A program made the position numbers and the translations under genes. The notes under the pieces were generated by a model that did not search any database, had not been told where the DNA came from, and worked only from the letters and a program-made list of their open reading frames with translations. Source: JBCCMB01 sp039026555 (GTDB taxonomy: Bacteria; Pseudomonadota; Alphaproteobacteria; Caulobacterales; Hyphomonadaceae). Taken from it: a stretch of 5,500 nt of DNA. Positions within the stretch are counted from its first letter, which is position 1. Every line of letters begins with the position of its first letter. The stretch spans positions 1-5,500 of the forward strand of contig JBCCMB010000167.1 in NCBI GenBank assembly GCA_039026555.1. The letters run 5' to 3'. Positions 1 through 5,500 of this stretch are shown here, piece after piece.

Positions 1-1
1 G

Positions 2-1024
<1,023 letters not shown>

Positions 1025-1070
1025 GCATCGTCGAATAAGACGCCGCGCATTCGCGCGACACCAAACGAAA

Positions 1071-1098
1071 GCCCCGCTGGAAACAGCGGGGCTTTTTT
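1071..1098 (+). terminator. Intrinsic terminator of tuf
   Basis: A perfect 9-bp GC-rich stem (GCCCCGCTG, 1071-1079, with CAGCGGGGC, 1084-1092) closes a GAAA tetraloop of the stable GNRA type. Six T follow directly (1093-1098). The AAA before the stem (1068-1070) can pair with the first T residues and lengthen it. It lies 46 bases after the tuf stop, so transcription of tuf should end here and the next gene needs its own promoter. No convincing promoter is visible in the 34 bases between the T tract and that gene. Confidence 0.95.
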
Positions 1099-1132
1099 GT
1101 CTTATATTTCGGTGTCGTGAGACGGAGCAGAT

Positions 1133-1603
1133 ATGAAGCAGCATCGCTATAGATTGACGCTGGGCCTTATCGGTTTGTGCGTCGGGATGGCGGCGCTTCA
1201 TATATTGTCGCCAGGCGGGTTGAAGGGCGCAATTGGGGATGCATACGTATCTATCTCCATGAACTCCTCAGTTCGACCCATCGTTGGAAAACTAAGGACC
1301 TATAATGGAGAACTCGGAGCCATCGGCTTATGTATAGAGCAAGGCGCGGACGGAGGACAGTTAAGGCCAATGTTCGACGCGTCTGACGTCGCGCTTCAGG
1401 AAAGGATGGACGATATCTTTGCCGAACTTGAAGCCGCCGGAGGATTTTCCGACATGGAATGGCGATGGCTTGATCGCCGTGGACGCGGCGATGTGACAGC
1501 TGTCTTAGGGGGAACGAAAGCGACGCCTGAAACTTGCCGGGAGTTGGAAAACGTCTTGACGCGTTGGGCGGCGGCGCACGAGAGCTCGGGCGACAAGCGC
1601 TAG
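1133..1603 (+). CDS. Hypothetical protein with N-terminal membrane anchor
   Basis: I do not recognise this 156-residue protein. Residues 1-7 are basic (MKQHRYR). Residues 8-26 form one hydrophobic helix that could be an uncleaved signal anchor, leaving a mostly periplasmic domain. The rest is soluble, with two cysteines (67 and 135), an acidic amphipathic stretch (about 82-102) and a WRWLDRRGRGD segment near 110-120. The start is well supported: ATG has GGAG (1124-1127) five bases upstream. Codon choice includes ATA, AGA and TTA, unlike tuf before it, which hints at foreign origin or low expression. The stop overlaps the stop of the convergent minus-strand gene. It shares the anchored-protein layout with the two genes from 2078 onward, but I see no sequence similarity to them. 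It is likely a real gene; function unknown. Confidence 0.7.
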   Translation: MKQHRYRLTLGLIGLCVGMAALHILSPGGLKGAIGDAYVSISMNSSVRPIVGKLRTYNGELGAIGLCIEQGADGGQLRPMFDASDVALQERMDDIFAELEAAGGFSDMEWRWLDRRGRGDVTAVLGGTKATPETCRELENVLTRWAAAHESSGDKR

Positions 1604-1893
1604 TTTGCTTCGACCCTTAAATTCTGACCGTTGATCGAGTGGCTGCGCGCTCTCACGAGTATGGATGTAGATGTATTCGGTGGGACTGAAATTCTGTAGC
1701 TGCCGGGCCCCGGTCTGAGAATTGTGCGATCAGAGTGGCGTATCTCTATGTCGAAAGTATAAGCGGCGTCGGATATCGTTCCGAACGTAATAGTCGACAT
1801 CAAAGCGCCATGTGCGTCGTTGATGACGCCGTCTACTTCCTCCCAGGGTCCCCAAATGCGGAGCGGCGGCGCCCAGACTGGAAATTTGACCAC
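1600..1893 (-). CDS. Hypothetical small protein, GTG start
   Basis: This is an unrecognised 97-residue protein read from a GTG start. AAGGGA (1903-1898) sits four bases before the GTG and is a good Shine-Dalgarno match. The frame is closed 12 codons further upstream by TAA (1929-1927), with no ATG between, so the GTG is the best available start. The N-terminus is rich in proline and tryptophan (VWAPPLRIWGPW), and the rest alternates polar and hydrophobic residues with many Thr, Ser and Ile, suggesting a beta-rich soluble domain. There is no signal peptide, membrane segment or cysteine. Its TAG shares the CTAG at 1600-1603 with the facing gene. The amino-acid composition looks like real protein, and nothing better occupies this stretch. 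It could also be the surviving 3' part of a longer gene. Coding status is moderately supported. Confidence 0.5.
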   Translation of the reverse strand: MVKFPVWAPPLRIWGPWEEVDGVINDAHGALMSTITFGTISDAAYTFDIEIRHSDRTILRPGPGSYRISVPPNTSTSILVRARSHSINGQNLRVEAN

Positions 1894-2065
1894 GAGATCC
1901 CTTTTGATGCGTCCCGGATGCGCCGATTATGGGGGCCTTGGTCGCAGGATGGATAAATTGGCGCGGCGCGCCCAAACTCGCTACGATGATTTGAAGAATT
2001 CGGCGGACGCTGCAGTCAGCTAAATCGTGGAGCTGAGCGCCTTAAATTCGGGCGGAGCCGCGGAG
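1894..2065. other. Intergenic stretch between divergent genes
   Basis: This is the space between the minus-strand GTG start at 1893 and the TTGGGGG leader of the gene at 2078. Apart from the minus-strand Shine-Dalgarno (1903-1898), I find no confident promoter pair, operator palindrome, tRNA or terminator. Promoters for both flanking genes should lie here because they diverge. Short open frames crossing it on both strands lack ribosome binding sites and protein-like composition. Confidence 0.5.
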
Positions 2066-2080
2066 TTGGGGGACGCTATG
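2066..2080 (+). promoter_or_regulatory. Ribosome binding site fixing the start of the first paralogue
   Basis: TTGGGGG (2066-2072) is followed by five bases and ATG (2078). The same seven bases at the same spacing precede the second paralogue, so this ATG is chosen over the in-frame GTG at 2027. The site is G-rich rather than the usual AGGAG. Confidence 0.7.
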
Positions 2081-2758
2081 AAACTAATCATGCAGGCCGT
2101 TGTTTTTTGTATCGGCGCGGCGGTTGGCGTCGGGCTGACCCTTGCGGCGCAACGATGGCTTCCTGAGCCGCCGCCGGACGTGTTTTCGCCGTTTGAACCC
2201 TCGCAGCCCATCTTCGAATCGCACCCGCGCCAAGCGGCGCTATGGGACGGGTCTTGTCCAATTAAGGTAGACCCGGTCGGCTTGCTGGCGTTTGAGGGGG
2301 TTGAACATCTTCCCTTCGAGCCGAGGAACGCGTTGGGCGATTTCATTGGATTCCGCAACGTTTTGTTGTCCGCAGCGGATATGGGCGATCGCGACGCAAT
2401 CAAATGCGTTCTGATCTATCACTGGTTTGACGGGTCGTTTGAAACGCCCCAAGTCTTCTACGAATACCTTTGGCTCGCGCACGATTACGGCCTGACCGCG
2501 CCCTATCAGTGGTGGGCCGATACGCATAACCATTTGACGCCGTCCTTAAGGGCGAGTTTGCGCGCGCGTGCGCGACGCAAGTTTGAAGAAGCCTCGGCCT
2601 ATTTCGCACAATCCCGGTCGAAGCGCGGCTTCGGGGCCGACCCTGAGATGGATTCGACGCCCGTTGATGTCAAACAAGCGGAAGGAAAGGCCTTTTTCGA
2701 CGAAATCGCCGCGGAGATTTCGCGTTTGGAGGCCCTGCAGCATGCGCGCGCGAATTGA
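2078..2758 (+). CDS. Membrane-anchored hypothetical protein, paralogue A of a tandem pair
   Basis: This is a 226-residue protein of unrecognised family. Residues about 5-24 are a hydrophobic helix with a GxxxGxG packing motif (G13, G17, G19), likely a signal anchor or uncleaved signal peptide. A proline-rich linker (28-50) follows, then a domain that probably faces the periplasm. Conserved blocks shared with the next gene are PRQAALWDGSCPI (50-62), MGxRxAIKC (102-110), HWFD (115-118), FYExLWLAHxYGLTAPxxWWADT (127-149) and a C-terminal FFDxxAxEIxRLE helix (206-218). Cys60 and Cys110 are both conserved and could form a disulphide; Cys11 in the membrane helix is not. The AADMGDRDAIKC stretch faintly resembles a Sel1/TPR-type helical repeat, which is inference only. 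The start is ATG 2078. The next gene begins 59 bases after the stop, so the pair is probably cotranscribed. Confidence 0.85.
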   Translation: MKLIMQAVVFCIGAAVGVGLTLAAQRWLPEPPPDVFSPFEPSQPIFESHPRQAALWDGSCPIKVDPVGLLAFEGVEHLPFEPRNALGDFIGFRNVLLSAADMGDRDAIKCVLIYHWFDGSFETPQVFYEYLWLAHDYGLTAPYQWWADTHNHLTPSLRASLRARARRKFEEASAYFAQSRSKRGFGADPEMDSTPVDVKQAEGKAFFDEIAAEISRLEALQHARAN

Positions 2759-2805
2759 GCCTGATACGATAGCTTGTGGTCTCGCAAGGCCTCTGGAACG
2801 CTTAT

Positions 2806-2820
2806 TTGGGGGCGGTTATG
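2806..2820 (+). promoter_or_regulatory. Ribosome binding site fixing the start of the second paralogue
   Basis: TTGGGGG (2806-2812), five bases, then ATG (2818). It duplicates the arrangement at 2066 exactly. It selects ATG 2818 over the in-frame GTG at 2776, which would place 14 extra non-conserved residues before the membrane helix. Confidence 0.7.
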
Positions 2821-3498
2821 AGTTGGATCAAACCGATCATCTTTCTTGTCATCGGCGCGTTGATGGGCGTCGGCGCGACGCTTCTGGCGCAAAGCCGGCT
2901 TCCAGATGCGCGGTCAAATGTGTCTGCGCCTTTGGAACCGATATCCGGTTGGCATGACGCAAACCCGCGTCAAGCCGCGTTATGGGACGGGTCCTGTCCG
3001 ATTGAGTTCTCCTCAAGTGGGCGCCGGCGGTTTAAGGGCGAAGAACACCCGCACGACCAGCCGAGAAACGAGTTTGGCGACGCGGTCGGCCTCTATAGTT
3101 TGGTGAGCGCCGCCGCTGAAATGGGAAATCGAGAGGCGATTAAATGTCTTCTCGCCTTTCATTGGTTTGATTATCCGACGAGGACGCCGGATTATTTTTA
3201 CGAACTGCTCTGGCTTGCACATTATTACGGCCTTACCGCGCCCTTTGAGTGGTGGGCCGATACGGATAAATATCTAACGCAGGATCAGATGTGGGTGATG
3301 CGCGACAGCGCCCAGGGGAAGTTCAGCAAAGCGAGCGGATACTTCGCGATGTCCCGATCGAAGAACGCTGTTCCGCCAGCGCCTGAAACGGATACGATCG
3401 CCCCGGATGCGGCGATCGCCGACTCCCAGGCGTTCTTCGACGACTTAGCGACAGAGATTTTCCGCTTGGAGGGGATACGGCCTATACCGGACGAGTAG
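2818..3498 (+). CDS. Membrane-anchored hypothetical protein, paralogue B of a tandem pair
   Basis: This protein is also exactly 226 residues and aligns with its upstream neighbour without a single gap. I count about 107 identities (about 47 %). The order is the same: hydrophobic helix (about 6-25, again GxxxGxG at 13-19), variable linker (30-49), invariant PRQAALWDGSCPI (50-62), AAEMGNREAIKC (99-110, slightly Sel1-repeat-like), HWFD (115-118), an aromatic core with LWLAHYYGLTAP and WWADT (131-149), SRSK (179-182), a variable acidic and proline-rich stretch (183-204), and a C-terminal FFDDLATEIFRLE helix. Cys60 and Cys110 are the only cysteines and both are conserved, which supports a disulphide in an exported domain. 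The linker and the 183-204 stretch diverge most. Family and function are not recognised. It arose by local duplication followed by long divergence, and both copies remain intact, so both are probably in use. Confidence 0.85.
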   Translation: MSWIKPIIFLVIGALMGVGATLLAQSRLPDARSNVSAPLEPISGWHDANPRQAALWDGSCPIEFSSSGRRRFKGEEHPHDQPRNEFGDAVGLYSLVSAAAEMGNREAIKCLLAFHWFDYPTRTPDYFYELLWLAHYYGLTAPFEWWADTDKYLTQDQMWVMRDSAQGKFSKASGYFAMSRSKNAVPPAPETDTIAPDAAIADSQAFFDDLATEIFRLEGIRPIPDE

Positions 3499-3507
3499 GC
3501 GAACCAA

Positions 3508-3528
3508 CCCGAGCGGCGCTTCGGTTTT
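3508..3528 (+). terminator. Possible weak terminator after the paralogue pair
   Basis: CCGAGC (3509-3514) and GCTTCGG (3518-3524) pair around a GGC loop, with one bulged T (3520), and four T follow (3525-3528). It lies between the stop of paralogue B and the facing minus-strand pseudogene. The stem is short and imperfect, so termination here is only plausible. Confidence 0.35.
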
Positions 3529-3717
3529 GCTATCTTCTCGCCTCGGCTGACGCTTCAAGTCTGTCTGAGATTGTGAGGTTTAGGCCGGGACATGGTTTCT
3601 CTCGGAAAAATTCGGCGAGTTGGACCATTCTCGCTAGATCCGACTTGATACACTCCTGAATTTGTCCTTTGCGGCGGTTGAGTTCCTGGATTTCGCGTTC
3701 CTTCGAGGCGATGAGCC

Positions 3718-3726
3718 GTTTTTTTT
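3718..3726 (-). other. A8 homopolymer with phased A AAA AAC slippery heptamer
   Basis: On the minus strand the sequence reads GTT AAA AAA AAC in the upstream frame. It therefore contains the heptamer A AAA AAC (3724-3718) in the X XXY YYZ phase used for -1 ribosomal frameshifting. A -1 slip here enters exactly the frame that carries the charged C-terminal helix. The eight A could equally permit transcriptional slippage, or mark an ordinary one-base loss from nine A. Downstream I see only a very weak hairpin (GGC-TCATC-GCC), so there is no strong stimulator. Confidence 0.5.
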
Positions 3727-3807
3727 AACAGCGTTTCTTGGCGCTTCCCCGATCCGTCGTGCGTCGTTCAATCCGTCGAGAACCTCCGCCGCTCGGCTGA
3801 GGCCATG

Positions 3808-3830
3808 GCGGGGCCCTCGACTGGGCCCGC
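3808..3830. repeat. GC-rich inverted repeat inside the interrupted gene
   Basis: GCGGGGCCC (3808-3816) and GGGCCCGC (3823-3830) form an 8-bp GC-only stem with one bulged G and a six-base loop (TCGACT). It falls in the RGPSRGP linker of the minus-strand pseudogene. There is no T tract on either side, so it is not an intrinsic terminator. It may simply reflect the Gly/Pro/Arg codons. Confidence 0.5.
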
Positions 3831-4189
3831 GCGTAGGCGGCTGTGGCGGCTGCAGTTTCTGGAGGTCGGCGAGTTCGGCGCGGGCGTTGGTTATCAGGTC
3901 TTTCAGGCGATCGCGTTCTGAAATCGCCATTTTGATCTTTGCTTCGAGTTAGAAGAATTCCTTGCTCCAATCGGCGCATGTTATATCGTCGAGGCGGGTT
4001 AGATCGGCCATTTAATCCTCATTGATTTGCGAATGTTCAATGATCGCCGTGAGCCGAGCGGGGTGGATAAGTTCTTGTGATCGCGTCATGAGCCTGCCCC
4101 CCAACCCCAAAACCGCCTGATTCCTGTCGCGTGTTGCGCGCATTGTCCGCTAGGGTGCGCGCTAGATAGGGCGGGAAGCGGGAGCGTTT

Positions 4190-5485
4190 ATGTCCAGCGC
4201 ATTATCAGCGGCGAAGCGGATGGTGGCGGCGATTTTGCGCGACAAATCGCTGGATGAGGTTATGGCCGGCCAAGCGCCGGATGCTGAGACGAAGCTGAAA
4301 CCTTGGATCCGGCAAACCAAACGATTGGATGCGTCCTTCACCGCCGCGCATTGGCGCACCTTGTTGGCGCAGACCGACGCCGATGAAGCGACAATGGCGA
4401 CCCTGTACGACCAACAGGCTCAGGGTGATTTGGAGACCTATTCCAACAATATCGAAAATTACATAGGCCAATTGCGCTTGCCGGTGGGGGTCATCGGCCC
4501 GCTGCGCGTGCGGGGTATTTTCGCGCAGGATGATTACTATATTCCGCTCGCCACCAGCGAAGCGGCCTTGGTCGCATCTTATGGGCGGGGCGCGCGGCTT
4601 ATCTCAGTGGCGGGCGGCTGCACCACCGCCTTGCTGGCGGAAGGCGTACAGCGTGCGCCGGCGTTCGCGTTCGACACCATTTCTCAAGCCGGCGCGTTTT
4701 TAGGCTGGGTTTTGGAAAACACCGACCGCCTTGTCTCGGTCGCTGAAGCGACGACCCGGCATGGCAAGCTCTGCGAAATCACACCGCATATCGATGGCGC
4801 GAACGTTTATCTGGCGTGCACCTTCACGACCGGCGATGCGGCGGGACAGAATATGGTGACGATCGCCACCCAAGCCCTGTGCGAGGAGATTGAAGCGTCC
4901 TGCCCGATCACGCCGCGCTATTGGTTCGTCGAGGCGAATTTTTCCGGCGACAAGAAAGCGTCCAACCTCTCCTTCATGGGCGTGCGCGGTCGAAAAGCGA
5001 CGGCGTCTGTGGAGTTGCCGGAAGCGCTGATCAGCTCGCATCTGCATACGACCGCTAAACGCATGGAGGAGTATTGGCGCATGTCCGCGCTGGGCGGCGT
5101 CATGTCGGGTACAATCGGCGTGCAAGGGCATTTGGCCAATGGTTTGGCCGCGCTTTATCTCGCCACAGGACAGGACGCGGCCTGCGTGTCCGAAAGCGCC
5201 GTGGGCGTCACGCGGGCGGAAAGACGCGAGGATGAGAACGGCGAAACGCTTTTTGTCTCCGTCACCATGCCCAACATCATCGTCGGCACGGTGGGCGGCG
5301 GCACAGGTTTGCCGACGCAATCGGCCGGTCTCGATATTCTGGGTCTCAAGGGAAACGGCAAGGCGCGGGCTTTGGCGGAGGTGATCGCAGCAACCGGCTT
5401 GGCCGGTGAATTGTCGATTGTGGGCGCTTTGTGCGCGCATCATTTCGCACGAGCGCACCAGGGACTGGCGCGGGGCAAGTCTTGA
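4190..5485 (+). CDS. Hydroxymethylglutaryl-CoA reductase (class I-like, soluble)
   Basis: The enzyme reduces HMG-CoA to mevalonate with two NAD(P)H, the committed step of the mevalonate route to isoprenoids. The protein is 431 residues with no membrane segment, so it is cytosolic. Family signatures appear in order: ENYIGQLRLPVGVIGPL (89-105), ATSEAALVAS with catalytic Glu124, GDAAGQNM (215-222, dinucleotide site), GDKKAS with catalytic Lys255, GQDA with catalytic Asp329, VGTVGGGTGLPTQSAG (365-380), and near the end RAHQ with catalytic His423. The ENxIG and GTVGGGT motifs resemble class I (eukaryotic/archaeal type) more than the class II Pseudomonas mevalonii type. Several motifs are divergent, however: class I enzymes usually have DKKPAAINW where this one has DKKASNLSFM. 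ATG 4190 has GGAG (4181-4184) five bases upstream. The four catalytic residues suggest an active enzyme. Such genes are commonly called hmgA or mvaA; I leave the symbol open because of the divergence. Confidence 0.95.
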   Translation: MSSALSAAKRMVAAILRDKSLDEVMAGQAPDAETKLKPWIRQTKRLDASFTAAHWRTLLAQTDADEATMATLYDQQAQGDLETYSNNIENYIGQLRLPVGVIGPLRVRGIFAQDDYYIPLATSEAALVASYGRGARLISVAGGCTTALLAEGVQRAPAFAFDTISQAGAFLGWVLENTDRLVSVAEATTRHGKLCEITPHIDGANVYLACTFTTGDAAGQNMVTIATQALCEEIEASCPITPRYWFVEANFSGDKKASNLSFMGVRGRKATASVELPEALISSHLHTTAKRMEEYWRMSALGGVMSGTIGVQGHLANGLAALYLATGQDAACVSESAVGVTRAERREDENGETLFVSVTMPNIIVGTVGGGTGLPTQSAGLDILGLKGNGKARALAEVIAATGLAGELSIVGALCAHHFARAHQGLARGKS

Positions 5486-5500
5486 ACGAGCCGATCTCAA

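Larger units (their letters stand above)
3530..4011 (-). pseudogene. Interrupted coiled-coil gene (in-frame TAA plus -1 frame change)
   Basis: Three stretches on the minus strand join into one coherent protein of about 160 codons. The first runs from ATG 4011, with a strong Shine-Dalgarno GAGGA (4020-4016) four bases upstream, for 20 residues (MADLTRLDDI...KEFF) to a TAA (3951-3949). The same frame continues after the TAA as LEAKIKMAISERDRLKDLI and a charged helix with LADLQKL. A Pro/Arg/Gly-rich linker and a second helix (AAEVLDGLNDARRIGE) follow, up to an A8 run (3726-3719). Protein-like sequence then continues in the -1 frame (RLIASKEREIQELNRRKG..., LARMVQLAEFFREK) to TAG at 3532-3530. That last part has no upstream start of its own, which argues it belongs to the same gene. 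Without the shift, translation from ATG 3930 gives 98 residues with an unconvincing Ser/Arg/Lys-rich tail. The parent family is not recognised. Decay is the simplest reading; recoding at the A8 run is possible. Confidence 0.6.

Noticed and set aside
1730..1975. Minus-strand 81-codon open frame overlapping the orphan gene in another frame
   Set aside because: It has no Shine-Dalgarno and an Arg/His/Gly-rich composition. The frame ending at 1600 has the better start and composition.
1615..2049. Direct repeat CCTTAAATTC at 1615-1624 and 2040-2049
   Set aside because: Ten-base matches are expected by chance several times in a window this size, and the flanks do not match, so this is not an attachment site or transposon end.
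2027..2077. GTG start 17 codons upstream for paralogue A
   Set aside because: The extra residues are polar, precede the membrane helix and have no match in paralogue B. ATG 2078 has the shared TTGGGGG leader.
2776..2817. GTG start 14 codons upstream for paralogue B
   Set aside because: The same reasoning applies: using ATG 2818 makes both proteins exactly 226 residues with a gapless alignment.
3662..3952. Plus-strand 96-codon open frame opposite the interrupted gene
   Set aside because: It has no ribosome binding site and a low-complexity Arg/Ser/Ala/Phe composition. The minus strand explains the stretch better, with heptad-like charged helices.
4134..4168. Possible promoter (TTGCGC / TAGATA) before the HMG-CoA reductase
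   Set aside because: The spacing is 23 bases, far from the usual 16-18, and neither hexamer is a good match. I cannot support a promoter here.
4700..5500. Long minus-strand open frame (266 codons) opposite the HMG-CoA reductase
   Set aside because: It lies wholly antisense to a gene with all family motifs. Its composition (Arg, His and Gln rich) is typical of a GC-rich shadow frame, and it has no recognisable domain.

Overview
The window suggests an alphaproteobacterium of moderate-to-high GC. The main evidence is the EF-Tu protein at the left edge, whose sequence has the alphaproteobacterial style (for example NKVDQVDD, PVDQPFLMPIEDVF and a VGAGVVSSIVE tail). No rRNA, tRNA, CRISPR array or insertion sequence is visible. 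The genus cannot be told from this stretch.

Layout, left to right. (1) 2-1024, plus: the 3' six-sevenths of tuf (EF-Tu), cut by the window edge and closed by a textbook intrinsic terminator at 1071-1098. (2) 1133-1603, plus: an unrecognised 156-residue protein with an N-terminal membrane anchor. (3) 1600-1893, minus: a probable 97-residue orphan protein, converging tail-to-tail on gene 2 so that both stop codons share one CTAG. (4) 2078-2758 and 2818-3498, plus: two tandem genes for paralogous 226-residue membrane-anchored proteins. They align end to end without a gap at about 47 % identity (counted by eye) and carry the same TTGGGGG-N5-ATG start region. (5) 3530-4011, minus: the remains, or an unusual expressed form, of a roughly 160-codon coiled-coil gene. 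It is interrupted by one in-frame TAA and by a -1 frame change at an A8 run that contains a correctly phased A AAA AAC heptamer. (6) 4190-5485, plus: a complete, soluble 431-residue HMG-CoA reductase with all four catalytic residues, the committed step of the mevalonate pathway. A following gene may begin in a TTGA overlap at the right edge.

The window reads as two conserved metabolic or informational genes (tuf and HMG-CoA reductase) flanking about 3 kb of poorly known accessory genes. Three of those encode short proteins with one N-terminal membrane helix, which suggests cell-envelope roles, but no function can be assigned from sequence alone. The strongest candidates for something undescribed are the paralogous pair and the interrupted coiled-coil gene. 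Neither shows hallmarks of a known defence or mobile system.
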